From: Kaistella solincola
Lineage (GTDB): Bacteria > Bacteroidota > Bacteroidia > Flavobacteriales > Weeksellaceae
Direction: 5' to 3'
Assembly (NCBI RefSeq): GCF_000812875.1
Contig: NZ_JSYK01000003.1
Location: 186,001 to 250,000, forward strand
Length of the DNA: 64,000 nt
The position numbers and the translations under genes are program-made. Positions 8,784 through 16,990 of the stretch are shown one piece after another (the first letter of the stretch is position 1; each line of letters starts with the position of its first letter). Below the pieces are notes generated by a model. That model ran no database searches, was not told where the DNA came from, and worked only from the letters and a program-made list of their open reading frames with translations.

Positions 8784-9815
8784 ATGGAGTTTACCGCGTC
8801 GCAGATTGCAAGTTTTATTAATGGTCGGATTATCGGAGATGACCAAACCATCATCACGGGAGTGGCGCCCATAGAAAGTGCGGAAGAAGGACATCTTTCC
8901 TTTGTCGCACAGGCGCGATTTGTAGATTACCTGCGCGATGCGAAATGCGCGGTAATTATAGTTTCCGAAAAATTATTAACCGATATCCCGTACAAACCCA
9001 CGATTATCGCGGTAGAAGATGCTTATCTTTCCTTTCAGATTTTAATGAATCTGTACCAGGAAATGCAGGGCCGCAAATCCGGTATTGAAGATGGTGCTGT
9101 TTTTCATGAAAGTGCAACGATTGGCGAAAATGTCTACATCGGCGCTTTTACCTGCGTGAGCGAAAAGGTAAAAATTGGTGCCGGAAGCCAGATATATCCG
9201 CAGGTTTTTATTGGTAAAAACGTGAAGATCGGTAAAAACTGTGTTCTGTACAGTGGCGTTCGCGTTTACGATTATTGTGTAATCGGCGACAACTGTATCG
9301 TACATTCAAACACCGTGATCGGTTCTGATGGTTTTGGGTTTCAGCCGACAAAAGATGGTTATCAGAAAATTCCACAATTGGGGAATGTAATTTTAGAAGA
9401 TAACGTGGAAATTGGCAGCAACTGCAGCATTGACCGCGGAACGCTCGGTTCGACGATTATCGGACAGGGCACCAAAATCGATAATCTCATCCAGATTGCA
9501 CACAACGTAAAAATCGGAAAACATAATGTTATAGCGGCGCAAGCTGGTATTGCTGGTTCTACGGTGATTGGCGACTGGAACCAAATTGGTGGTCAGGCCG
9601 GTATTGTGGGTCACATCAACATCGGAAACCAGGTAAAAATACAGGGACAAAGCGGCGTAAATTCTTCCGCAAAAGATGGCGAAATATTGTACGGTTCCCC
9701 AGCGATCAATGCGGGCGAATACCGACGAAATTACGTGCATTTCCGCAATTTTACCGATATTGTAAAACGTATAAATAATCTTGAGAAAAACTCAAAAGAT
9801 AATACTAATGAGTGA
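8784..9815 (+). CDS. lpxD: UDP-3-O-(3-hydroxyacyl)glucosamine N-acyltransferase LpxD
   Basis: A 343-residue acyltransferase, the third step of lipid A synthesis, transferring a second 3-hydroxyacyl chain from ACP to UDP-3-O-acylglucosamine. An N-terminal uridine-binding domain ([15 protein letters not shown]) precedes a left-handed beta helix made of hexapeptide repeats from about residue 95 to 315; the catalytic His is in [14 protein letters not shown]. The C-terminal helix begins after [20 protein letters not shown]. The open frame begins 9 nt earlier at TTG, but the promoter box covers that codon. The stop overlaps the lpxC-fabZ start by 8 bp, so the two are translationally coupled. Confidence 0.93.
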   Translation: MEFTASQIASFINGRIIGDDQTIITGVAPIESAEEGHLSFVAQARFVDYLRDAKCAVIIVSEKLLTDIPYKPTIIAVEDAYLSFQILMNLYQEMQGRKSGIEDGAVFHESATIGENVYIGAFTCVSEKVKIGAGSQIYPQVFIGKNVKIGKNCVLYSGVRVYDYCVIGDNCIVHSNTVIGSDGFGFQPTKDGYQKIPQLGNVILEDNVEIGSNCSIDRGTLGSTIIGQGTKIDNLIQIAHNVKIGKHNVIAAQAGIAGSTVIGDWNQIGGQAGIVGHINIGNQVKIQGQSGVNSSAKDGEILYGSPAINAGEYRRNYVHFRNFTDIVKRINNLEKNSKDNTNE

Positions 9816-11205
9816 TAAGCAAAAAACTTTAAATGAAGAGGTTTCCCTTTCCGGGATCGGACTTCATACCGGTCGCGAAGTGACCCTGACCATGAAACCT
9901 GCAAAAGAAAATACAGGTTTCGTTTTTATTAGGACAGATCTTGAAGGCCGGCCGCATATTGAAGCAGATGTGAATTATGTGACGACGACTGAGCGGGGAA
10001 CAACTTTAGAAAAACTGGGCGTTCGAATACATACCTGTGAACATCTTTTAGCAGCATTAGTTGGTTGCGACATTGATAACGCGATCTTGGAAATGAACAG
10101 CGCAGAGCCGCCAATTTTAGACGGCTCTTCTAAATTTTTCGTGGAAGCTATCGAAAAAGCCGGAATTGTAGAGCAATCTTGCGCGCGAGAATATTTAATT
10201 GTTAAAGAAGTGCTCAGCTACAGCGATCCTGCAACAGGTTCAGAAATTACAATTATACCTTCAGATTCTTACGAAGTGACGACTATGGTGGATTTTGGAA
10301 CTAAAGTTTTAGGAACTCAAAACGCAACACTTAAAGATATTTCGGAGTTTAAAGATGAAATTTCTGCGGCTCGTACTTTCAGTTTTCTGCACGAGCTAGA
10401 AATGCTTCTGGATGCCGGATTGATTAAAGGTGGTGATATTTCAAACGCTATCGTTTATGTTGATAAAGAATTAACTCAGGAAACTTCTGAGAAATTAAAA
10501 AAAGCCTTCGGAAAAGATGAAGTTTCAATTCGTCCGAATGGAATCTTAGACAACCTGACTTTAAATTACCCGAACGAAGCAGCGCGTCACAAACTTTTAG
10601 ATGTGATTGGTGATTTGGCTTTAGTAGGTGTGAAAATAAAAGGTAAAGTAATTGCCAACAAACCCGGTCATTTTGTGAACACTCAGTTTGCGAAAAAACT
10701 GAACAGACAGTGGAAATTACAGAAAAAGAAAAATGTTCCGGATATTGACATCAATAAAGAACCGGTTTACGACATTAACGGAATTATGCGTTTGATGCCG
10801 CACCGTCCACCATTTTTATTGATTGATAAAATTTTAGAACTTTCTGATTCTCACGTTGTCGGTCTAAAAAATGTGACGATGAATGAACCTTATTTCGTAG
10901 GTCACTTTCCGAAAGAACCGGTAATGCCAGGTGTTCTTCAGGTAGAAGCTTTGGCGCAGACAGGTGGAATCCTGGTTTTGGCCAGTGTTCCTGATCCTGA
11001 AAATTATTCAACTTATTTCATTAAAATTGATAAAGTAAAATTCAAGAAAAAAGTGGTACCTGGTGACACCATGGTATTTAAAATAGAACTGATTTCGCCT
11101 ATCAGAAGAGGTATTGTACATATGCAGGGCTTCGGTTATGTTGGCGACAGCGTTGTCGTAGAAGCAGAACTGATGGCTCAGGTAGCTAAAAATAAACCGG
11201 ACTAA
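9808..11205 (+). CDS. lpxC-fabZ: bifunctional LpxC deacetylase / FabZ dehydratase
   Basis: A 465-residue fusion typical of Bacteroidota. Residues 1 to about 305 are LpxC, the zinc UDP-3-O-acyl-GlcNAc deacetylase that commits to lipid [28 protein letters not shown] with zinc-binding His, [12 protein letters not shown], and the KPGH motif. Residues from about 315 are FabZ, the 3-hydroxyacyl-ACP dehydratase: [14 protein letters not shown], then [20 protein letters not shown] with the catalytic His and Glu. The fusion links acyl supply and lipid A in one chain. The start is ATG 9808 inside the end of lpxD, and the stop is directly followed by the lpxA ATG. Confidence 0.95.
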   Translation: MSDKQKTLNEEVSLSGIGLHTGREVTLTMKPAKENTGFVFIRTDLEGRPHIEADVNYVTTTERGTTLEKLGVRIHTCEHLLAALVGCDIDNAILEMNSAEPPILDGSSKFFVEAIEKAGIVEQSCAREYLIVKEVLSYSDPATGSEITIIPSDSYEVTTMVDFGTKVLGTQNATLKDISEFKDEISAARTFSFLHELEMLLDAGLIKGGDISNAIVYVDKELTQETSEKLKKAFGKDEVSIRPNGILDNLTLNYPNEAARHKLLDVIGDLALVGVKIKGKVIANKPGHFVNTQFAKKLNRQWKLQKKKNVPDIDINKEPVYDINGIMRLMPHRPPFLLIDKILELSDSHVVGLKNVTMNEPYFVGHFPKEPVMPGVLQVEALAQTGGILVLASVPDPENYSTYFIKIDKVKFKKKVVPGDTMVFKIELISPIRRGIVHMQGFGYVGDSVVVEAELMAQVAKNKPD

Positions 11206-11994
11206 ATGATTCACCAATTAGCTGCCGTAGACAAACGTGCAATTGTTCATAAAAACGTGACTATCGAACCTTTCACCACCATCGCGGGCGATGTGGAAAT
11301 AGGCGAGGGCACATGGATAGGTCCGAACGTGACCATTATGGATGGTGCAAGAATTGGCAAAAACTGCCGCATTTTTCCGGGCACTGTTATTTCTGCCATC
11401 CCGCAAGACTTAAAATTCGATGGTGAAGATACTCAGGTGATTATTGGTGATGGTACAACTTTGCGCGAATGCGTGACAGTTAACCGCGGTACCAAAGCTT
11501 CAGGTCAAACCATTCTCGGTAAAGACTGCCTTATTATGGCAACATCTCATATTGCACACGACTGCATCCTTGGAAATAATGTAATTATTGTGAACGGCTG
11601 TGGCATTGCGGGACACGTGGAGATTGGTGATTATACGGTTATGGGCGGCCTTTCAGCTGTGCATCAATTTGGTAAAATTGGGAAACATGTCATGATTTCC
11701 GGTGGAACTTTAGTTCGAAAAGATATTCCGCCTTACGTAAAAGTAGCGCGTGAACCCATGACTTATGCCGGAATTAATTCCATCGGTCTTCGCAGACGTG
11801 GTTTTAACAATGAGAAAATTTTCGAAATTCAGAAAATTTACCGCGCTATTTTTCAGATGAAAATGAACGTTTCTCAAGCGGCAAGTTACATTGAAAAAGA
11901 AATGTTACCAACCGTAGAACGCGACGAAATTCTGGAATTTATCCGCAATTCTCCACGCGGCATCGTTAAAGGTTACGGAACCGGAAAAGATTAA
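11206..11994 (+). CDS. lpxA: acyl-ACP--UDP-N-acetylglucosamine O-acyltransferase LpxA
   Basis: A 262-residue hexapeptide-repeat acyltransferase that performs the first step of lipid A synthesis. The left-handed beta helix covers residues 1 to about 185 (repeats such as IGEGTWIGPNVTIMDGA), with the catalytic His in ATSHIAHDCILGNN and the LpxA-specific GGLSAVHQFGKIGKH stretch. The C-terminal helical domain (GINSIGLRRRGFNNEKI) distinguishes it from LpxD. It begins immediately after the lpxC-fabZ stop codon (TAA-ATG), so the three lpx genes form one operon. Confidence 0.96.
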   Translation: MIHQLAAVDKRAIVHKNVTIEPFTTIAGDVEIGEGTWIGPNVTIMDGARIGKNCRIFPGTVISAIPQDLKFDGEDTQVIIGDGTTLRECVTVNRGTKASGQTILGKDCLIMATSHIAHDCILGNNVIIVNGCGIAGHVEIGDYTVMGGLSAVHQFGKIGKHVMISGGTLVRKDIPPYVKVAREPMTYAGINSIGLRRRGFNNEKIFEIQKIYRAIFQMKMNVSQAASYIEKEMLPTVERDEILEFIRNSPRGIVKGYGTGKD

Positions 11995-12019
11995 AACAAT
12001 AAAAAAATAAACAACAACC

Positions 12020-12043
12020 GTTAAGCAATAATCTTAACTTTTT
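12020..12043 (+). terminator. small hairpin plus T tract between lpxA and efp
   Basis: GTTAAG / CTTAAC six-bp stem, loop CAATAAT, then TTTTTA. It could be a weak terminator or an attenuator in the efp leader. Confidence 0.4.
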
Positions 12044-12057
12044 ATCCAAAGATTTAA

Positions 12058-12621
12058 ATGGCAACAAGCAACGATATTAAAAAAGGAATGTGTATCGAAT
12101 ATAGCAACGATATCTTCAAAATTATTGAATTTTTACACGTAAAACCAGGCAAAGGACCAGCTTTCGTAAGAACAAAAATGAAATCGGTGACCAACGGAAA
12201 AGTTTTGGACAATACTTTTTCTGCGGGACACAAAATTGACGAAGTAAAGGTAACAACGCGCAAATTCCAGTATTTATACGAAGATGACAACGGCTTCCAC
12301 TTTATGAATAATGAGGATTTTTCTCAGATTTATTTAGACAAGGAAATGATTGAAAACGCACAGTTTATGAAAGCTGGTGAGGAAGTTACTATCATTTTAA
12401 AAGAAGCTGATGAATCGCCGTTGTCTGCGGAAATTCCGCCAACAGTATACCTTGATGTTATCGAAGCTGATCCGGGCGTAAAAGGAAATACAGCGACAAA
12501 TGCCTTAAAAAATGCGATTGTAGAAACCGGCGCGCGCGTAATGGTTCCTTTATTCATCGAGGCTGGTGACAAAATTAAAGTAAACACCGAAGACGGTTCT
12601 TATTTGGAAAGAGTAAAATAA
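12058..12621 (+). CDS. efp: translation elongation factor P
   Basis: A 187-residue EF-P of standard length with KOW-like N-terminal, central OB and C-terminal OB domains. The modifiable tip loop reads HVKPGKGPAFVRTKMK, with Lys at about residue 32. The signature of the C-terminal domain is GDKIKVNTEDGSYLERVK. EF-P relieves stalling at polyproline stretches. It follows lpxA by 63 nt that include a small hairpin and precedes an LpxD paralogue. No -7 box is evident, so it may be read from the lpx operon. Confidence 0.95.
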   Translation: MATSNDIKKGMCIEYSNDIFKIIEFLHVKPGKGPAFVRTKMKSVTNGKVLDNTFSAGHKIDEVKVTTRKFQYLYEDDNGFHFMNNEDFSQIYLDKEMIENAQFMKAGEEVTIILKEADESPLSAEIPPTVYLDVIEADPGVKGNTATNALKNAIVETGARVMVPLFIEAGDKIKVNTEDGSYLERVK

Positions 12622-12646
12622 TGCCGTTTTAGCGGCGAATTTTTTT
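12621..12646. repeat. GCC-type palindrome after efp
   Basis: GCCG-TTTTAG-CGGC followed by GAATTTTTTT, starting at the efp stop codon. It could serve as the efp terminator. Confidence 0.65.
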
Positions 12647-12648
12647 GG

Positions 12649-12722
12649 GCAGCTTTTTCCGCCTTCCGCTCCCAATCTTTTGCTCGTTCCTCGCAAAAGG
12701 ATTTCCGCTCAAGTCGGGCTGC
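12649..12722. repeat. intergenic hairpin element with variable core, copy 2
   Basis: Outer arms GCAGC (12649-12653) and GCTGC (12718-12722), flank TTTTTCCGCCTTCCGCTCC, core hairpin CTTTTGC/GCAAAAG (12677-12699) extended by ATC/GAT across a bulged G, then TTTCCGCTCAAGTCGG. It aligns to copy 1 at 4502-4565 in the flanks but not in the core. Confidence 0.7.
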
Positions 12723-12747
12723 AAAATCCGCAATAAATATTTATAAA

Positions 12748-13650
12748 ATGACATTTGCACAACCTCAAACGCTGCAATCAATTGCTGAATTAATCGGCGC
12801 CAAAATGATAGGCGACCCGGATTTTCCGGTGCTCGGTACCAATGAAATTCACCGGGTAAAAAGTGGAGATATTGTATTTGTAAATCACCCGAAATATTAC
12901 GAAAAAGCCTTAAAATCTGCGGCGACCATCATTTTGATCGACCAAAATGTGGAATGTCCCGAAGGCAAAGCGCTTTTGGTTTCCGATGATCCGTTTGGCG
13001 ATTTCAATAAAATCAATCAGCATTTCACTAAAATCACCAATTTTGGTGAAACTCTGCATGAACTTGAAGTTGGTGAAAACACACAGATTCATCCATCAGT
13101 CGTTATCGGAAATAATGTGAAAATTGGCAGCAACTGCATCATTTTTCCCAATGTTGTGATTGGTGACCGCACAGAAATTGGCGATAATGTCACCATTCAA
13201 TCAAACACTGTTTTGGGTGGAGACGCCTTTTATTACCGGAAAAAAGACGGAAATTTTGACCGTTTAATTTCGGTGGGAAATGTGGTGATTGCTGATAATG
13301 TTGAAATTGGAAATAACTGTACCATTGATCGTGGAGTTACCGATTCTACAGTAATTGGCGAAGGTTCGGTTTTAGATAATCAAATCCAGATCGGCCACGA
13401 TACCGTCATTGGAAAAAAATGCCTGATTGCGTCCCAAACCGGCATTGCCGGCTGCTGCATCATCGAAGATGAGGTGACGATTTGGGGACAGGTTGGTATG
13501 GCGTCTGGCGTTCGTGTGGAATCCGGAACGGTACTTTTAGCAAAATGCGGCGTAAACCGCGATTTAAAAAAAGGAACTTATTTCGGACCGATTGCAGAAG
13601 AATTCAAGCAGTATTTGCGCAAGGAAATCAAACTCAAAAATTTGAAATAA
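12748..13650 (+). CDS. LpxD-like N-acyltransferase paralogue
   Basis: A 300-residue hexapeptide-repeat protein related to LpxD: LQSIAELIGAKMIGDPDFPV matches the LpxD N-terminal domain and the repeat region contains CTIDRG and QIQIGHDTVIGKKC, which keeps a His where LpxD has its catalytic His. The N-terminal domain is shorter than in the lpxD at 8784 and the C-terminus is a single short helix (AEEFKQYLRKEIKLKNLK). Such second LpxD-family proteins sit beside efp and sucD in other flavobacteria as far as I recall. Whether it acylates a lipid A precursor or another UDP-sugar is not known. Confidence 0.8.
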   Translation: MTFAQPQTLQSIAELIGAKMIGDPDFPVLGTNEIHRVKSGDIVFVNHPKYYEKALKSAATIILIDQNVECPEGKALLVSDDPFGDFNKINQHFTKITNFGETLHELEVGENTQIHPSVVIGNNVKIGSNCIIFPNVVIGDRTEIGDNVTIQSNTVLGGDAFYYRKKDGNFDRLISVGNVVIADNVEIGNNCTIDRGVTDSTVIGEGSVLDNQIQIGHDTVIGKKCLIASQTGIAGCCIIEDEVTIWGQVGMASGVRVESGTVLLAKCGVNRDLKKGTYFGPIAEEFKQYLRKEIKLKNLK

Positions 13651-13686
13651 CGCCTGCTGTTCCTCTTTAATTCAATATTTATTGAG

Positions 13687-13694
13687 TAATTTTG
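13687..13694 (+). promoter_or_regulatory. -7 promoter box for sucD
   Basis: TAATTTTG, 37 nt before the sucD ATG. The leader that follows is AT-rich (AAATAAATAAATTTAAAA). Confidence 0.6.
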
Positions 13695-13731
13695 TAAGCA
13701 TTAAAAAATAAATAAATTTAAAAAATAAAAA

Positions 13732-14604
13732 ATGTCAGTATTAGTAAACAAAGATTCTAAAGTAATCGTACAGGGATTTACCGGAAACGAAGGAACTTTC
13801 CACGCAGGTCAGATGATTGAATACGGAACCAACGTTGTAGGCGGTGTAACTCCGGGAAAAGGTGGTTCTGAACATTTGGGAAAACCTGTTTTCAACACGG
13901 TAGCTGATGCTGTAGAAAAAGCGGGAGCCAACGTAAGTATTATTTTCGTTCCGCCTGCGTTTGCTGCAGACGCCATCATGGAAGCTGCTGAAGCTGGAAT
14001 CAAAGTAATCGCATGTATTACCGAAGGAATTCCTGTTGCTGATATGGTAAAAGTTAAAGAATATTTAGCCGGCACAAGCTCACGATTAATCGGACCGAAC
14101 TGCCCGGGAATTATTACTTCTGACGAAGCAAAAATCGGTATTATGCCAGGTTTCGTTTTCAAAAAAGGTAAAGTAGGTATCGTTTCCAAATCCGGAACTT
14201 TAACTTACGAAGCTGCTGACCAGGTGGTGAAAGCCGGTTACGGAGTTTCTACTGCGATCGGTATTGGTGGTGACCCAATCATCGGAACTACAACCAAAGA
14301 AGCTTTGGAATTATTCATCAACGATCCGGAAACTGAAGCGGTTGTTATGATTGGTGAAATCGGTGGTAACCTTGAAGCTGAAGCTGCGCGTTGGTATAAA
14401 GAATCAGGTTCTACTAAACCAGTTGTAGGTTTCATCGCCGGACAAACTGCGCCAAAAGGCCGCACAATGGGTCACGCGGGAGCAATCGTTGGTGGTGATG
14501 ATGATACCGCACAGGCGAAAATGGCAATCATGAGAGAAAACGGAATCAACGTTGTGGATTCTCCGGCTGAAATCGGTTCTACTGTAGCGAAAGTTTTAGG
14601 ATAA
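13732..14604 (+). CDS. sucD: succinate--CoA ligase subunit alpha
   Basis: A 290-residue alpha subunit of succinyl-CoA synthetase (TCA cycle, substrate-level phosphorylation). The CoA-binding Rossmann domain begins [41 protein letters not shown] and the ligase domain follow. The active-site phosphohistidine is in [12 protein letters not shown] near residue 247. Length is normal. The beta subunit sucC is not in the window. It has its own -7 box and is followed 21 nt later by an outer membrane protein gene. Confidence 0.96.
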   Translation: MSVLVNKDSKVIVQGFTGNEGTFHAGQMIEYGTNVVGGVTPGKGGSEHLGKPVFNTVADAVEKAGANVSIIFVPPAFAADAIMEAAEAGIKVIACITEGIPVADMVKVKEYLAGTSSRLIGPNCPGIITSDEAKIGIMPGFVFKKGKVGIVSKSGTLTYEAADQVVKAGYGVSTAIGIGGDPIIGTTTKEALELFINDPETEAVVMIGEIGGNLEAEAARWYKESGSTKPVVGFIAGQTAPKGRTMGHAGAIVGGDDDTAQAKMAIMRENGINVVDSPAEIGSTVAKVLG

Positions 14605-14625
14605 GACACAAAAAACACAAGTGGT

Positions 14626-15300
14626 ATGAAAAAAATTCTTTTAACTTCAGCCTTGGTCGCTTCCGTTGCTTTATCGGCGCAAATCGATTTAAGCAGCACG
14701 CGTTTCGGTATTACGGGCGGTGGAACGTATTCGCGGATTACCAATGCACACAATCCCTCCGGAGCGTTATTTTCCGGTTATGGTGGCGTTTTGGCACTGA
14801 TTCCGATTGACAGCCGCGACCAGTTTTACCTGCAACCCGGCGTGGAATATTTGGGCGCTGGTGAAACCGGTAAAAACAAAGATTTCAAAGGTGCAAGCGG
14901 TTACGACGCGATTTATGCGAATAATTACATTAGTGTTCCGTTGTATTTCAAAGGATTTTTCTCCGAAGCTGAATCAGAATTTTTTGCCCTTGCAGGCCCG
15001 AAATTTAATTTTTTAGTCAGCCAGAAAGTTTCAGATGTGCCGGCTTCACGGCCATATTATGGCATTGAAGAGCTGCCGCAATATCCGGGCGTAAACGGCA
15101 AGGCCAGCAGCTTTAATATGGCACTGGGCTTCGGACTTGGTTTTTCCTACCTCCGAAAATTGGAGATTACAGCGCGCTATGATCTGGGACTTTCCAATAC
15201 CTACAAAGGTTTGATGAACGAGCCGGGAACGGATCCAAGTATCGCGAAGAAAAAAACCGAACAGGTTGTAAGCGCCGGAGTAAGCTATATATTTAATTAA
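14626..15300 (+). CDS. outer membrane beta-barrel (porin-like) protein
   Basis: A 224-residue exported protein with a signal peptide (MKKILLTSALVASVALSAQ, cleavage after SAQ). The mature part alternates polar and hydrophobic residues with Gly and aromatic-rich strands (YLQPGVEYLGAGE, NNYISVPLYFKGFF, FNMALGFGLGFSYLRK, LEITARYDLGLSN) and ends in a strand finishing YIFN, as expected for a small 8-stranded barrel of the porin/OMP_b-brl type. Function unknown. The stop codon is the first unit of an AATTAA tandem repeat, and a good terminator follows. Confidence 0.8.
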   Translation: MKKILLTSALVASVALSAQIDLSSTRFGITGGGTYSRITNAHNPSGALFSGYGGVLALIPIDSRDQFYLQPGVEYLGAGETGKNKDFKGASGYDAIYANNYISVPLYFKGFFSEAESEFFALAGPKFNFLVSQKVSDVPASRPYYGIEELPQYPGVNGKASSFNMALGFGLGFSYLRKLEITARYDLGLSNTYKGLMNEPGTDPSIAKKKTEQVVSAGVSYIFN

Positions 15301-15324
15301 AATTAAAATTAAAATTAAAATTAA
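15295..15324. repeat. five tandem copies of AATTAA
   Basis: A 6-bp repeat, five perfect units; the first unit contains the stop codon of the preceding gene, so copy number changes would not alter that protein. Confidence 0.85.
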
Positions 15325-15357
15325 AAATTCCATCAAATCATTTTGATGGAATTTTCT
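15324..15357 (+). terminator. intrinsic terminator of the outer membrane protein gene
   Basis: Stem AAATTCCATCAAA / TTTGATGGAATTT with a short loop, then TTTTC. Confidence 0.85.
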
Positions 15358-15369
15358 ATTTTGGGAAAA

Positions 15370-15793
15370 TTGGGCGTTTTAGCGGCATATTTTTTCGAAA
15401 TTATGAAATAGTTTTGATGCTAAAACATTTAACTACAACATTGAAAACATTTACGCTCGCTTCGCTCGCGCTTTTCTACTTCGAAAAAGTTGCCCTTTTA
15501 GCGACATATTTTTAAAAAAAACTTTGTCAAAGTTTTGAACTTTGACAAAGTGATGCGTCAAAACATTTTGCTGAAACTTTGATAACATTTGCGCTCACTT
15601 CGCTCGCGGTTTTCTACTTCGAAAAAATTGCCGTTTTAGCGGCATATTTTTAAAAAAACTTTGTCAAAGTTTTGAACTTTGTCAAAGTGATGCGTCAAAA
15701 CATTTGCTGAAACTTTGAAAATATTGGCGCTCGCTTCGCTCGCGCGTTATCTTCTTATGAAAAATTTGCCGTTAAGAGAGCAAATTTTTTTAG
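15370..15793. repeat. tandem composite repeat array, about 138-bp units
   Basis: Three imperfect units start near 15370, 15489 and 15628, with a fourth start near 15760. Each unit runs: GCC-type palindrome (GCCGTTTTAGCGGCATATTT); in units 2 and 3 an inverted repeat ACTTTGTCAAAGTT-TTG-AACTTTGACAAAGT (perfect in unit 2, one change in unit 3); a GATGCGTCAAAACATTT stretch; then CGCTCGCTTCGCTCGCG and TTTCTACTTCGAAAAA. The last palindrome (15760-15789) has a perfect 10-bp stem AAAAATTTGC / GCAAATTTTT. The 609-bp gap 15301-15909 otherwise holds only the AATTAA repeat and a terminator. Confidence 0.8.
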
Positions 15794-15909
15794 CTTATAA
15801 AAACATTCAGAAAATTCATTTTCAGTTTACAATAACCTTTTGTATATTTCCCCATAGTAAAGTTTGCTTTATAACCACATTCTGAAATACACGATCACTG
15901 CTTATTATT

Positions 15910-16771
15910 ATGATAAAAATATTTTTTATTTCAATATTCCTTTTTCCAGTTCTTAGTACTGCGCAAGTATGTAAGTGTAGATGATTTACGATCTAATTTT
16001 AGAGTGCAGGAATATACCTTAAAAACGGCTAAATTATATGAATTCAATAGTGAAGTAAAGATTTATAATGTATTTTTTTCCGAAACTGTAATTCTGCTTT
16101 TTTCCGTCCTTCCAGATTTGGAATCTGCGGAAAATTGGGTAAAAATACAGGAATCTGCTTTCAAAGATAAATTAGTTTCAAAAAGTAAAATTCGGTCGCT
16201 AGCTTTCAATTGGTTGGGGGATAATAGACCGAGCAATAAGACTTTCGAGTATAATTTATTAAAAAAAGAAAACGATGAATTTTATGTGTCAAAAGTATGT
16301 TTAACGGAGTTATTCCAAGTTCAAAAAACAAAATATCCCATCGTACTTTCGTATGGCGTAATTAATATTAATGAACAGCGGTTAAAAATAAAAGGAATGA
16401 AAACACTTTTTTAGCGACAATTCCCTAACGCTGATTTCTTTTTGGACCCTAGAAATAATTCTCGTGTAAATAATCTTGATAACTCATATTTGAAAAAATA
16501 TTACCTATCAAAAGTCTTAAAAATAAAGAATCAACATGCATATCAATTTTGGACATTAGATGATTGGAATGTATGGGATGGATATAATATCAAAAGAGGA
16601 ATTGATCGATTTGTTTATACAGAAAAGTTTGGGATAATCGGCGGCTCCTATGATTTTTATTTTGAGCTTAAGCCAAAAAATTCTTCGAATAGTTATTATA
16701 CGGCGGGCGAAAATTTGCTATGGGATAATATTTGCCATGAAAAAGTAATGATTGCTGAGGAATTGAAGTAA
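15910..16771 (+). pseudogene. decayed gene for a secreted protein (one frameshift, one in-frame amber)
   Basis: A start at 15910 encodes a good signal peptide (MIKIFFISIFLFPVLSTAQ) and then hits TGA after six codons. From about 15968 the +1 frame is open (YVSVDDLRSNFRVQEY...) to TAG at 16412-16414, and the same frame continues beyond that TAG (RQFPNADFFLDPRNNS...) to TAA at 16769-16771. One inserted base near 15967 and one stop substitution therefore separate this from a protein of about 286 residues with conserved-looking acidic and aromatic content (WTLDDWNVWDGYN). I recognise no family. The gene is flanked on both sides by the composite repeat. A sequencing error could explain one lesion but less easily both. 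Confidence 0.7.
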
Positions 16772-16790
16772 TTAAACTAAAAATTTTTTT

Positions 16791-16911
16791 TTGCAAAAAT
16801 ATGCCATTTTAGCGGCATATTTTGCAAGAAAATTCTCGACAAGGTTGCACTAAAAAATCTCTCTAGACCTTTGAAAATATTGGCGCGAGCGAAGCGAGCG
16901 CCGAAAAATCC
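16791..16911. repeat. diverged composite repeat unit downstream of the decayed gene
   Basis: Begins with the best hairpin of the family: TTGCAAAAATATGCC / GGCATATTTTGCAA, a 14-bp stem with one bulged A (loop ATTTTAGC). It continues with CTTTGAAAATATTGGCGC, shared with unit 3 of the array at 15370-15793, and then GCGAGCGAAGCGAGCGCC, the opposite orientation of the GCTCGCTTCGCTCGC block. Confidence 0.7.
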
Positions 16912-16913
16912 AT

Positions 16914-16949
16914 CAATAAAAAATTCCACCAATCAATTTTGGTGGAATT
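16914..16949 (-). terminator. terminator of the ABC exporter operon
   Basis: Stem AATTCCACCAA / TTGGTGGAATT followed on the minus strand by TTTTTTATT. It lies about 40 nt past the permease stop; a further GCC-type palindrome lies between (16961-16990). Confidence 0.75.
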
Positions 16950-16960
16950 GTTATTTTAAA

Positions 16961-16990
16961 AAAATATGCCGCTAAAAGGCCATATTTTTT
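16961..16990. repeat. GCC-type palindrome at the permease 3' end
   Basis: TATGCCGCTAAAAGGCCATATTTTTT, reverse orientation of the family, touching the stop codon of the permease gene. Confidence 0.6.

Noticed and set aside
15295-15324. AATTAA tandem repeat as a phase-variation switch
   Set aside because: The stop codon of the upstream gene is in the first unit, so changing copy number does not alter a reading frame; a promoter role cannot be shown.
15370-15793. CRISPR array
   Set aside because: Units are about 138 bp and composite, with no 25-40 bp direct repeat separated by unique spacers, and no cas genes are nearby.
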